DNA of 64,000 bases from positions 930,001 through 994,000 of the forward strand of contig JACGCM010002647.1 in assembly GCA_014058105.1 (NCBI GenBank), read 5' to 3'. Positions 13,158-24,428 of the stretch are shown piece after piece. The DNA is from Kingdonia uniflora (taxonomy: Eukaryota; Streptophyta; Magnoliopsida; Ranunculales; Circaeasteraceae). How positions within the stretch are numbered: the first letter of the stretch is position 1; each line of letters opens with the position of its first letter. Below the pieces are notes generated by a model, which was not told the DNA's origin, made no database searches, and was given only the letters and a program-made list of their open reading frames with translations. The translations under genes were made by a program, and so were the position numbers.

Positions 13158-15764
13158 TGTCACGCCCCAAAATCCAATAATCAGAATAATGATTAAAACA
13201 TGGATAACTGGGTGTGGAGGTCGGGGAATCTTATTGATTCGCCCCACAAACGACCGAGCCATAGAAATGTTCAGGCTCAGTCATTCACAATAGCAATATC
13301 GTCAGAATAAAAGAGAAATACAGTGGAAGCAAAAGATATATATACATATCTGAAAATGTAAATACAATATCTCGAATATACAATATAGCGTCAAGGGATG
13401 AGATCATACAAGGAATACAAAACTGGCACAGGAACTGTACTGCAAACACCTGGTACCAACTGCTGAAGCTCTCAGCAAACCTGTAACTACTCCACATCTT
13501 AAAGGAGGGAACAAAGTGAGAGTGAACAAAACCACGGCCCACTAATGCCCAGCAAGGCTAAACAACATACTAATATAATAGGTGCAGAGAAAGAAAATGA
13601 AGTGAAAGTGATAAGGACACCAAAAGTTACAGTAATAAAATAAGCCTGCGAAGAATGGAGGAATAGAGGAATAAAGAATAGAAATAAGAATAAGAATAGA
13701 AATAGGAATAGGAATATATGCGTAGATGAGATGACATGATAATATGATGATGATGAACTAGGATAATCCCATAATTATCCCAAATGCTGAATGATGCGCT
13801 AGGTCCTAATGATGAATGATTAATGTTGAAAAGAATTAGACCTTACAGTTAAAAACATTGGGCTGATCAACCGCTAATGCATAATAACCTTAACGAGATC
13901 TCAGGTGGATACAATGGGTACAATTAGTTTGCAAGCTCGACCACGCCTAGGATTTATTACTTGATCAGAGTGTTCCGGGCTTTACAACCCATAGAGCCAA
14001 CACCCAAACTTTATTTCACTTATTCCAAGTGATTTTAGCTCCACGGAGGATAAGACTGGTACCTAAGGAAACTATCTCATACCATCCCACACTCCCGAAG
14101 GGTAATAGATATGATAGTGTCCAGCCAGAACTTCACCTACTTATTTTAACCCGATGTAGGAATCCTAGGTCCTATCGAGGGTCAGCCAATGTAGAGCTTT
14201 TTTATGTATCCGATCTCGCTAAGTTAAAAGAATACAAGACTAAATGAAGAAAACGGATCCCAAGGATCAAAATACAACGGCCGCCAAACCCGGCCAGCAC
14301 ACATAGGATAACCCTTGCTTAAAAGAAGGGAAAACAATCCTAGCCCAACAGCCACAACCTGGCCAACACACATAGGATAACCACTTACCTCAGAGGATGG
14401 TAAAGAATCCTAGCACAGATGCTAACAGCGACAAATGAACCAGCCGCAATATCCAACAACACCTCAGTCTCCGAAGGACTGGAACCCATGCGAATACTAC
14501 ATAATGCATAACTTCCTAAAGGACAAGGAGAACACATTCTATATACCTAACGATAGGAGGAGCAATATTAAATTCAATAATTACAACAGACGGAACAATG
14601 TAGTTTAAAACCAATTCACAACATCTCAATGCCAATTCATAACTTTAACTATTACAGGTTAAATTAGTATGATAATTTAGCAATGGAGGGACACTCGCCT
14701 GATAAAGAGAATAAACCACAATCTGCCAATCGACAGGCCAACCCAGCCTCAACCTCTACAAGCAAAAACAATCACCACCTGCAAGAGATACAACTCCAAA
14801 CCTCAAAAAAATCCCCAAATCACAAAACCTAAATCATAAGGGTTCCACCAAGGATACATCCAAATCAAACACAAGGAAGGGTAAGAGAGGAATTACTCAC
14901 CGAAGAAATTGCGAGATCAATCCCAATAATTGATCGCAAACGAGAAGCGAGAAGGCTGGAAAATTACAATTGGGAGATAAAGTGAGTGAGTGAAGAGTGA
15001 GAGAGAGAGAATGAAATAAATTAGGTAAATAAAACCCTAAAATTACCACACGAAACTCAAGAATGGATCCACGGTCAAGAATCGCGAAAAAAGACCTAAA
15101 TTGGTCGTTTAAACACGCCTCTGTTCGAACAGAAAACAAGTTGTTCGAACAGAAAAATGCATAAAATACTATTTACCGAAAATCTATTCAAAAAGAAAGT
15201 GTTCTATTCGATTAAAATGAAACAAAAAGGTATCTATTCGAACAGAAAAGATGTTGTTCGAATAAAATGAATCAGGCATGAACTTATTCGAATAGGAACA
15301 AGTCTATTCAAATAAAATGAAGCAGGCAGGTATGTATTCGAATAGGAACAACTTTGTTTGAATAGAATGAAGCAGGTAATGATGTATTTGAACAGAAGCA
15401 AGGTCTGCTCAAATAGAATGGGACAGAAAGTACCCAGAACATCAAAAAGATTCCTTTCTAAGGAAAACAGACGGAAACTCAGGGAAACGCCACGGATCCC
15501 TCCCGGATCATACCACAATACCTACACAACAAACACAATAAACTCCTAAGCCAACCACGGGCTCCCCGAAGCCACAACACTCCTCCTACGCCAAATGACC
15601 ACTAAAACCACCGAAATACCGAAAGGAAGAAATTGAATAAAACCCTGATAAGAGGAAGAAAATGCAGATGCGTAAAGTAACGATGCAAGATGAATAATGA
15701 TATGAATGGATGCATGATAAGTAATGATAAATAAATAAATAAATAAAAAATTTGGGACACTACA
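13158..15764 (-). repeat. 3' LTR of the Tekay-like element
   Basis: It is 2607 bp, starts TGTCACGCCCC on the plus strand and ends GGGACACTACA. It aligns over its full length with the right LTR (2614 bp). It holds the TTCGAA array (15124-15413) and, downstream in LTR orientation, a CT-rich leader near 15010. Confidence 0.92.
15124..15413 (-). promoter_or_regulatory. TTCGAA palindrome array, Tekay left LTR
   Basis: Twelve TTCGAA or one-to-two-mismatch motifs start at 15124, 15144, 15187, 15207, 15237, 15257, 15287, 15307, 15337, 15357, 15387 and 15408. In LTR orientation the intervals are 21, 30, 20, 30, 20, 30, 20, 30, 20, 43, 20 bp. It begins about 350 bp from the LTR 5' edge and ends shortly before a T/A-rich, CT-rich stretch that looks like a core promoter, so a U3 regulatory role is likely. 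The spacing matches the Sirevirus arrays in this window. Confidence 0.85.
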
Positions 15765-15782
15765 TTCTACCCTCCTGAAAAC
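15765..15782 (-). other. Polypurine tract of the Tekay-like element
   Basis: The minus strand reads CAGGAGGGTAGAA immediately before the 3' LTR, the usual plus-strand priming site of this lineage. Confidence 0.85.
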
Positions 15783-17790
15783 GAATTCTGCCCCAGAATT
15801 CGACAACCTAAAATCCACATACCGCAATCCGAGAATAAATGCGGATAGCGACTCCTCACATCCACCTCTAACTCCCAAGAAGCTTCACTAGAATTATGGT
15901 GAGTCCACTGAACCATCACAAAGGGAATAATCTTACTGCGAAGAATCTTCTCTTCCCGGTCTAAAATACACACCGGATACTCTATATATAAGGCATCCTC
16001 CTGATCTTCTAGGTGCTCCCAATCAATCACGCGAGTAGGATCCCGTTTATACTTCCTGAGCATTGATACATGAAACACATTGTGGACTCGACCCAGCTGC
16101 GGCGGCAATGCCAAACGGTAAGCCAACTCCCCAACTCTAGCAAGAATCTCGAAAGGTCCAATGAATCTTGGAGCTAACTTTCCTTTCTTACTGAATCGTA
16201 TTACACCCTTCATCGGGGAAACCTTCAGCAAAATGTGATCACCGATCTCAAACTCTAGTGGTCTCCTGCGAGTACCCGCATAAATCTTTTGTCGACTTTG
16301 AGTTATGCGTAACCGATCTCTAATAATAGTAACTACCTCAGTAGTCTCATGAACCAAGTCTGGCCTCAGTAAACTCTGCTCACTAACCTCTGCCCAACTC
16401 AGTGGTGATCTGCACGGTCTACCATACAAAGCCTCATAAGGTGTCATCCCGATGCTTGACTGAAAACTGTTGTTGTACGCAAACTCTACCCAAGGTAAGT
16501 ACTCGTCCCAGCTACCCTTGAAGTCCAAAACAAAAGCCCTCGATGAATCTGCGGTAATAACCGGCTAATCCCAAAAAGCTGCGAATCTCTATAACATTTG
16601 TCGGCTGCGCCCAATCTGAAACTGCCTCAACCTTTGAAGGATCAACCGCAATACCATCCTTGGATACAACATGCCCTAGGAATCTCACCTCTCTCTGCCA
16701 AAAATCACATTTTTCAAACTTTGCAAACAACAGGCTCTCCCTCAAAGTCTGCAAAACAACTCTCAAATGTTCTTCATGTTTGGCCTTGGTCTTTGAATAA
16801 ATAAGAATGTCATCCTCAAACACGATAACGAACCGATCTAGATAAGGATGAAAAACTCTATTCATCAAATCCATTAAAATTGCGGGCGCGTTTGTCAAAC
16901 CAAATGGCATAACTTGAAACTCATAGTGCCCATAACGTGTACGGAAAGCTGTCTTAGAAATATCCTCCTTCTTGATTCTTAGCTGATGGTAACCCGATTT
17001 GAGATCAATCTTCGAAAAGAACTGCGCTCCCTGAAGTTGGTCAAACAAGTCATCGATCCTAGTAAGGGATACTTATTCTTAATCGTAACCTTGTTCAACT
17101 CGCGGTAATCAATACACAAACGCATTGACCCATCCTTCTTCTTAACAAATAATACTGGAGCTCCCCACGATGAAGTACTCGGTTGAATAAACTTCAGATC
17201 CATCAACTCAAAAATTTGATCAGACAATTCCTTCAGCTCAACAGGTGCCATACGATACGGAGCCTTCGAGATCGGAGCTGTACCAGGTAAATAATCTATG
17301 CTGAAATCAACTTCTCTAGTTGGCGGTAAACTGGGAATCTGCTGGAATACATCTAAAAAGTCACACACAACTGGAATAGCACTAACATCAATGCCAAAGG
17401 ATTCTAACTCTAAGAATGCCAACAAGCCATCTTCTGACTGTGCAGGTCCCGTACTAGCAAACAGAAACTGTTTCTCACCAGGAATGCTGAAGGTAGTTGT
17501 CTTCTCAAAATAATCCAAAGTAACTTGATGTGCCGACAACCAATCCATACCCAGGATAATCTCTTCAAATAATAGAAATACGAGAAATGGAAATCAAAGA
17601 ATCGAGAGGAGTACCGACAGAAATCTCATCATGTAATAAGGAAGACTCAAAACCAATAGTGTAGAGGAATGTATATGCTATGAATGAATACGATGTACCG
17701 GAATCGAAAAGAACATGAGCGGGCGAATAACAAATATGAATCATACCTTCTACTACAGGTCGAGCGGCGTAAGCACCTCACCTCCCAACT
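15767..17790 (-). pseudogene. Chromovirus pol: protease, reverse transcriptase, integrase C-terminus with chromodomain
   Basis: The protease has DSGTS near 17690, followed by a G-M-D-W-L-S block at 17548. Reverse transcriptase spans two frames (17548-16979 and 17048-16512), with [23 protein letters not shown] and a catalytic motif reading FEDD instead of the usual F/Y-x-DD with a hydrophobic residue (16820-16809). At about 16530 the reverse transcriptase tail (YYRRFIEGF) jumps directly into the integrase C-terminal region in another frame ([10 protein letters not shown], then YEALYGRPCRSP). RNase H and the integrase catalytic core are therefore missing. The 3' end (about 16030-15800) resembles a chromodomain (VQWTHHN...ASWE...RYPHLF), placing it in the chromovirus group. 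It is non-autonomous. Confidence 0.85.
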
Positions 17791-19024
17791 GCATACATCA
17801 TGTTATGCCCTTGGCCCTGACCCTGTTGCTGAGTCGGATGTTGCTGTCTCTGTCCACTCTGAGAACCTGGAACTATCTGCCTACTTTGAGGACCTTGAAA
17901 CTGTCTCGGCTGAAACTGTTGGAATCTGTTGTGGTATAGGCTGGTGACCAACAAAACCCTAAAGCTGTCACAATGGTTGTGAACCTCTGGTTGGATTAGG
18001 ACAAAACTTCCTAGCATGCCCCTTCTCCCCGCAGTTCCAACACTCCCCAAAAGTGAGATGTGGCCTATAAGGATGTTGTACTCCCACAACTCTAGCCAAT
18101 GCACCATCGGCAATTCCCAACTTCTGCCTCTTGGGACCCAGGCTCTCATACTGCATTTGAACTGCCTTGCCCTTATCGGCCCTCTGATCTTGTCTTTGCT
18201 GGCTCCTCAAGTCCTTGGACTTGCGCTCCTCAAAATCATTTGGCTATATGGCCAAGGCTTTAGACAAACCTCTCTATATGAGTTAACCCCCAAAGAAATC
18301 AAGAACATCCTAAAGTAAGGATGAAGACCCTTCAAAAATTTCATCTTACGTTGCTCTTCCTCCTGGACTATAAACGAAACGTATCGAGAGAACTCATTAA
18401 AGCGTTGATCGTACTGAGAAATACTCATGTCACCTTGCTCAAGCATATAGAACTCAAAAATGCAGGAATCCCTATAACTCTGCGAGAAATACTGCTCGAA
18501 GAATCTGTACTGAAAGGAAGCCCAAAGTACTGGATTCTCTGCTATGGTTCTCTTGGTGGTATCCCACCAGTGATCTGCCTCACCCTGTAACAGATATGTA
18601 GCAAGTATCACCCTCTGATCCTCGGGACACTTTATAGCGTTCAAAGTCTTCTCTATAGACTTGAACCAAGTCTCAGCCTCAGATGGAACTGTCGTACCCG
18701 AAAAAGTCGGATGCTTGTATTTCTGGAGCTGCTCGAGGAAACTGTACTCTCTGACCGCTGAGCTCTTGGTCTGCTATAAATTAGCCATAAAACTTTCCAT
18801 GAACTGCCTCATCTCAGCTAAAATACTGGGAATAGCTGGGGTAGGTAAAATGATAGGCTGTTCTGGAACTACTAGTGCTGGAGGAACACCATCGTAAATA
18901 GTGACAGACCCCAAACTCTCCTTACTGAAAGCCCGCTCTCATCGGCAAGAGCACCACTGCGTAACCCTCAGCGGCCACGACCCACTACAAGGCCTCTGCC
19001 TCTGCCTCGGTCACCTCTAGCCAT
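17790..19024 (-). pseudogene. Chromovirus gag with zinc knuckle
   Basis: The likely start is the ATG at 19024-19022, followed by an Arg/Gly-rich leader. The conserved retrotransposon gag core lies at 18644-18207 (GEADHWW, then F..F...Y and F..L). A CX2CX4HX4C zinc knuckle (CWNCGEKGHARKFC) is near 18060-18020, and a Gln-rich tail follows (18000-17790). Frames shift between these blocks. The product would assemble virus-like particles around element RNA. Confidence 0.8.
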
Positions 19025-19154
19025 CTACACAATAGAAGCACACCTCAGGAAAAGAAGAAAGATGATAAAATACATAAAACCAAAAGGGATCGATCCTAGC
19101 TCCATCTAGAAAAATTACTCTTCATATGATTGCCAGAACAGAGATAGGAGTTAG

Positions 19155-19173
19155 CCTGTAGCTCTGATACAAA
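19155..19173 (-). other. Primer binding site of the Tekay-like element
   Basis: The minus strand reads TGTATCAGAGCTACAGG a few bases inside the 5' LTR, an initiator-Met tRNA complement with one early mismatch. Confidence 0.75.
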
Positions 19174-19176
19174 GTC

Positions 19177-21790
19177 TGTCACTCCCCAAAATTCAATAAT
19201 CATAATAATGATTAAAACATGGATAACTGGGTGTGCAGGTCAGGGAATCTAACCGATTCGCCCCACAAAAAGCTGAACCATAGACAAATTCAGGCTCAGT
19301 CATTCATAATTAAATATCATCATAGTAAAAGAGAAATACAGCGGAAGCAAAAGATATATATACAAATCTAAAAATGAAAATACAATATCCCGAATATGCA
19401 ATACAGCGTCAAGGGATGAGATCATACAAGGAATACTTAAACCGGCACAGGAACTGCACTGCAAACACCCGATACCAACTACTGAAGCTCTCAGTAAATT
19501 TGCAACTACTCCACCTCTGAAAGGGGGCAACAAAGTGAGAGTGAGCAAAACCACAGCTCATTAATGCCCAACAAGGTAAACAACATACTAATATAGCATA
19601 TGCAGAGAAAGAGAATGAAGTAAAAGTGATAAGGACACCAAAAGTTACAGTAATAAAATAAACCTGCGAAGAATGGAGGAATAGAGGAATAAAGAATAGA
19701 AATGAGAATAAGAATAGGAATAGGAATAGGAATTTATGCGAAGATGAGATGACATGATAATATGATGATGATAAACTTGGATAATCCCATAATTATCCCA
19801 AATGATGAATGATGCGCTAGGTTCTAATGAAGAATGATTAATGTTAAAAATAATTAGACCTTACAGTTAAAAACGCTGTGCTGATCAACCACTAATGCAT
19901 AGTAACCTTATCGAGATCTCAGGTGGATACAATGGGTACAATTAGTTTGCAAGCTCGACCACGCTTAGGATTTATCACTTGATCAGAGTGTTCTGGGCTT
20001 TGTAACCCACAGAGCCAGCGTTCAAACTTTATTTCACCTATTCCAAGGGATTTCAACCTCACGGAGGATAAGATTGGTGCCTAAGGAAACTGTCTCATAC
20101 CATCCCATACTCCCGAAGGGTAATAGATATGATAGTGTCCAGCCAGAACTTCACCTACTTATTTTAATCTGATGTAGGAATCCTAGGACCTATCGAGGGT
20201 CAGTCGATATTGAGCTTTGTTATGTATCTAATCCCGTTAAATAAAAAGAATACAAGACTCATTGAAGAAAACGGATCCCAAGAATCAAAACACAAAAGCT
20301 GCCAAACCCGGCCAGTACACATAGGATAACCTTTGCTTGAAAGAAGGGCAAACAATCCTAGCCCAACAGCCACAACCTGGCCGGCAAATATAGGATAACC
20401 ACCTGCCTCAGAGGATGGAAAACAATCCTAACACAGATGCTAACAGCGACAAATCAACCAGCCGTAATATCCAAAAATACCTCAGTCTCCGAAGGACTGG
20501 AACCCATGCAAATACTACACAATACATAACTTCCTAAAGGATAAGGGGAACGCATCCTATATGCCTAGCGATAGGAACAACAATATTAAATTCAACAATT
20601 ACAACAGACAAAACAATATTGTTTTAAACCAATTCACAACATCTCAATGCCAATGCATAATTCTAACTATCACAGGTTAAATTAGTATGGCAATTTAGCA
20701 ATGGAGGGACACTCATCTGATAAAAAGAATAAACCGTAATCCGCCAATCGACAAGCCAACCCAACCTCAGCCTCTAAAACCAACAACAATCAACACCTAC
20801 ACGAGATACAACTCCAAACCTCAACAAAACCCCCAAATCATAAACCCTAAATCAAAAGGGTTCCACCAAGGCTACAACCGAATCAAACACAAGGAAGGGA
20901 GAGAGAGGAATTACTCACCGATGAAGTCGCGAGATCAATCCCAACAATCGATCATAAATGAGGAGTAAGAAGGACGGAAGATTACAATTGGGAGAGAGAG
21001 TGATTAAGTGATGAGTGAGAGTGAGAATGAAATAAATTGGGTAAATAAAACCCTAAAATGACCACACGAAACTCGAGGATGGATCCACGGCCAAGAATCG
21101 CGAAGAAAGACCCAAATTGGTCGTTCAAACATGCCTCTGTTCGAGTAGAAAACAAGTTGTCCTAACAGAAAAATGCATAAAACACTATTCACTAAAAATC
21201 TATTCGAACAGAAAGTGTTCTATTTGAAAAAAATGAAACAGAAAGGTATCTATTCAGACAGAAAATATGTTGTTTAAATAAAATGAATCAGTCATGAACT
21301 TATTCGAACAGGAACAAGTCTATTCGAATAAAATGAAGCAGGAAGGTATGTATTCGAACAGGAACAAGTTTGTTCGAATAGAATGAAGCAGATAATGATT
21401 TATTCAAACAGAAGCAAGGTCTGTTGGAATAGAATGGGACATAAAGTACCCCGAACATCAAAAATATTCATTTCCAAGGAAAACTGATGGAAGCTCAGGG
21501 AAACACCACGGATCCCTCCTGGATCATACCACAATACCAGTACAACAATAACAGCAAACTCCTAAGCCATCCACGGGATCCCCGAAGCCACAATACTCCT
21601 CTTCCGCCAAACGACCACCGAAACCACCGAAACACCGAAAGGAAGAAAAGGAATAAAACACTGCTAAGAGGAAGAAAATGCAGATGCAGAAAGTAACGAT
21701 GCAAGATGAATAATGATATGAATGGATGCATGATGAGTAATGATAAATAAAAATAAAATAAAATAAAATAAAAAAATCTGGGACACTACA
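19177..21790 (-). repeat. 5' LTR of the Tekay-like element
   Basis: It is 2614 bp, co-linear with 13158-15764, and ends GGGACACTACA followed by the TAAGC target duplication. Differences between the two LTRs are scattered substitutions and small indels, so the insertion is not recent. Confidence 0.92.
21140..21429 (-). promoter_or_regulatory. TTCGAA palindrome array, Tekay right LTR
   Basis: Motif positions are 21140, 21160, 21203, 21223, 21253, 21273, 21303, 21323, 21353, 21373, 21403 and 21424. Intervals are the same as in the left LTR, including the single 43-bp interval. Several motifs have decayed (TCCTAA, TTTAAA, TTCAGA), but spacing is kept. Confidence 0.85.
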
Positions 21791-21795
21791 TAAGC

Positions 21796-22050
21796 AATTA
21801 TGGAAATAAAGAGAGGGATAGTGCACTTGCCTTGGATAATGTACGCTTCCTAGCTTTCTCTCTCTCTCTCTCTCTCTCTTCAAGTACTATAAGGTAAAGG
21901 CTAGGGTTTGATTTTCTAGCAACTCACGAGAGAACCCATACCATGGGGGCTATTTTGTTAATATAACAACTAAAATATTATATGATATTATAACTCACAA
22001 TATAAAATAAATAAAAATTCCAATAACCAAAAATAATTTGGGGCATTACA
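21796..22050 (-). repeat. Distal part of the old gypsy 5' LTR
   Basis: It continues the LTR interrupted at 13157 and ends GGGGCATTACA at 22050. Includes a CT microsatellite near 21855-21879. Confidence 0.75.
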
Positions 22051-22379
22051 ATTTTTCTCTTACAAAAATGATGGAAAGCTAGCTTAATTAATCAAACATC
22101 TGGAATGTTGAGGGAAAAATTCAACTCCATAACCCCTTCATCTCTAAACACAAACTTTCTTAAACCCAAATCTTAATGTAAAAACATTATCCAATATAAC
22201 AATATCTAAAAAAAATCCTTTAAGCATTTCTTTCATAAGCTCCTTTTTTTCTTCCAAAAATTAATTTTCTTTTATTTTGCCTTTGAATCCCTCTCAAGAG
22301 AGAATTAACCTATCACATAATAATAGTTATGTTAGTTATAGGTGCCTTAATGATCCTCCTCAACTTAAACAGTAACACA
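22051..22379. repeat. Left part of repeat X, interrupted by the Sirevirus nest
   Basis: Its right end matches repeat X at 7395-7450. The other half of X resumes at 42758. No coding sequence seen. Confidence 0.55.
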
Positions 22380-23281
22380 TGAAACATCCAATTTTGGAGT
22401 TTGTTTCATTTAGTATCTAGAGTAAGCGTCAGCATTATCTCGTGGTTATTCGGTATCAATGAATGTGCGTGGAGCGACTACAGCTGGACTGACTGACTCT
22501 GAATAGGTAAGTGGGTTTTTAACTCTTTGTTCAAAAAATTCAAGCCTATGTACTTTATAGAGTATGAAAAAGTAATAAGAATGTCTTTTTAAAAAAAATA
22601 GAAGTTTTATTCGAATAACTTTTAATGTTGTTCGAATAATTTACAACAGAGAGAATTGTATTCGAATAGAATTACTTCTGCTTGAATAACTTTCAACAGT
22701 TGCATTTATATTCGAATAGATTGATTGTTGCTTGAATAACTTTCAACAGTTGTATCTCTGTTCGAATAGATTGATCATTGTTCGAAAAACTTTTTACAGT
22801 TACATCTCTGTTCGAATAGAGTAACTATTGTTCAAATAATTTTTATCAGATTGATTCCTATTTGAATAGATTAATTTATATTCGAACAAAGCCCGTGTTT
22901 TCTGTTTTCCTTCTTAAGACATACTTGCCCTTTTCAAATTCTCACTTCTTGAAAACTTATTTTTTGAGGGCTTGTTTTTTAGAGTGGAGAGAGATCCATC
23001 TTTGAGAGATTCAAGAGATAATCAAATCACTCAACTCTTGAATCAATCAAATGATCAAGAAACCTTAGTCATGCATTGAAGAACTAAATTAAAGAACTTG
23101 GGCGATTTAAGATTAGGAGCTTCGACGTGAGATTGGAGCGAGGCGTTGTGAGAGCGAGAAATTGATCGCAAGAAGATTCATTGGAAGAGAGATAACAATG
23201 GGAAGTGCTTATCGAGTCTGTAAGTGATTAAATTCATGTTATTCTTTAACAATAGTAGATTGTTTAGCTATTGGGTGATTC
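22380..23281 (+). repeat. Element 2 5' LTR, first part
   Basis: Begins TGAAACATCC and is closely similar to the 3' LTR at 41643-42757. It is cut at 23281 by insertion of element 1; the remaining 216 bp resume at about 29511. Confidence 0.85.
22610..22886 (+). promoter_or_regulatory. TTCGAA palindrome array, element 2 5' LTR
   Basis: Twelve motifs start at 22610, 22631, 22661, 22681, 22711, 22731, 22761, 22781, 22811, 22831, 22861 and 22881. Intervals are 21, then 30/20 alternating without exception. About 230 bp from the LTR start. Short intervals are N14 and long ones N24 between palindromes; the N24 spacers often carry CAACAGNTNCAT-like blocks. Confidence 0.9.
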
Positions 23282-24355
23282 TGAAACATCCATGTTTAGA
23301 GTTTGTTTCATTCTGTGTCAAGTATAGATGTCAGCACAATCTCGTGGTTGCTCAACGTCAGAGATTACACATGGAACAACTACAGCGGGACTGGCACTAA
23401 ACAGGTATGTGGGTTTCTAACTCCTTGGTCTATAATATCAAGCCATATATATTTTATAGAGTATGAAAAGTAATAAAAATGTCTCCTTAGAGAAAATTGA
23501 AGTTCTATTTGAATAACCTTTAATGTTGTTCGAATATGTTGCAACAGATAGAATTGTATTCGAATAGAATTACTTATGTTCGAATAATTTTTAGCAGATG
23601 CATTTTTATTCGAATAGATTGATTGTTGTTCGAATAACTATCAATAGATACATTTCTATTCGAATAGATTGATTGTTGTTCGAATAACATTCAATAGATA
23701 GATTCTTATTCGAATAGATTTATTTCTATTCGAACAGAGCCCGCGTTTTTTTTTTTTTTCCTACTTAAGACATACTTACCTTTTTTTTCAAACTTACCTC
23801 TTTTCAAAACCTATTTTTCTGAGCTTGAAATTTTAGAGAGAGGAGAGATTTCAACGACCGATTCAACTCAAAGTAAATCTCAAATTGAATCAATCGGAGA
23901 AGTTTAGAAAACCTAATAATTAATTTGTAAAGTTTGAGCGATTCAAGCTTTGAAGCTTTGGTCTGTTATCCAAGGCGAGGCATTGTAAGAATAGAAGAGC
24001 GTTGCGAGAACGTGGAATCAGTTGTTAGGAGCTTGATTAAAAGAGAGGTAACCACGGGATGTATTTATCGAGTTTGCAAGTAGTCAAGCTCTTGTAATTT
24101 GATTTTAATAGTGGATTGTTTAGCTGTCGGGTGATTCGACAGCGACCAGTGGGTTTTTCTCCTGTGAAAGGTTTCCCACATAGTTAAAATTTGTTTGGCC
24201 TTGTCTTTAATCTCCCATTGCATGCTTTACATTAGATAATCGTATTGATTTTATTAAGGTTAAGCGTTGACCATTTATTCAAAGGAATTATGACCTTTTG
24301 ATTTAGACCTAAAGCAACCAAAATTGGTTAGTCTCAGGCGACTAATTTTTTTTCA
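23282..24355 (+). repeat. 5' LTR of element 1
   Basis: TG...CA edges (TGAAACATCC to TTTTTTCA), followed two bases later by the primer site. Aligns with 28438-29510. Confidence 0.88.
23508..23734 (+). promoter_or_regulatory. TTCGAA palindrome array, element 1 5' LTR
   Basis: Ten motifs start at 23508, 23529, 23559, 23579, 23609, 23629, 23659, 23679, 23709 and 23729. Intervals are 21, 30, 20, 30, 20, 30, 20, 30, 20. After the last motif comes CAGAGCCCGCG and then the TACTTAAGAC block near 23763. Confidence 0.9.
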
Positions 24356-24357
24356 AT

Positions 24358-24372
24358 TGGTATCAGAGCGGT
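24358..24372 (+). other. Primer binding site of element 1
   Basis: TGGTATCAGAGCGG, complementary to initiator-Met tRNA, two bases inside the 5' LTR. Confidence 0.9.
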
Positions 24373-24428
24373 CACGTTTTGAGGTTTAACAACCTAAGCG
24401 TGGATCCCGGATAGTTAGCTTAAGAATA

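Larger units (their letters stand above)
13158..21790 (-). mobile_element. Tekay/Del-like chromovirus (Ty3/gypsy) with internal deletion
   Basis: Both ends are well defined. LTRs lie at 13158-15764 and 19177-21790, with TGT...ACA edges and an exact 5-bp target duplication TAAGC (13153-13157 and 21791-21795). Orientation is minus. The primer site lies beside the right LTR (19155-19173) and the polypurine tract beside the left LTR (15765-15782). The internal region is only about 3.4 kb, because RNase H and most of integrase are gone, so this copy depends on others. Gag, protease, reverse transcriptase, and the integrase C-terminus with chromodomain remain. It sits inside the 5' LTR of an older gypsy element. 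Confidence 0.92.

Noticed and set aside
22610..22886. Heat shock elements in the TTCGAA arrays
   Set aside because: Heat shock elements need alternating GAA and TTC units in 5-bp steps; TTCGAA has no gap between halves and neighbours are 20 or 30 bp apart.
23508..23734. Pol III B-box or tRNA-like repeats because of GTTCGAA
   Set aside because: No A-box, no cloverleaf, no flanking CC of the B-box consensus, and no terminator of T residues at the right distance.
22610..23734. CRISPR-like array
   Set aside because: Plant LTR context; the constant part is six bases and the spacers are conserved between copies, the reverse of a CRISPR array.
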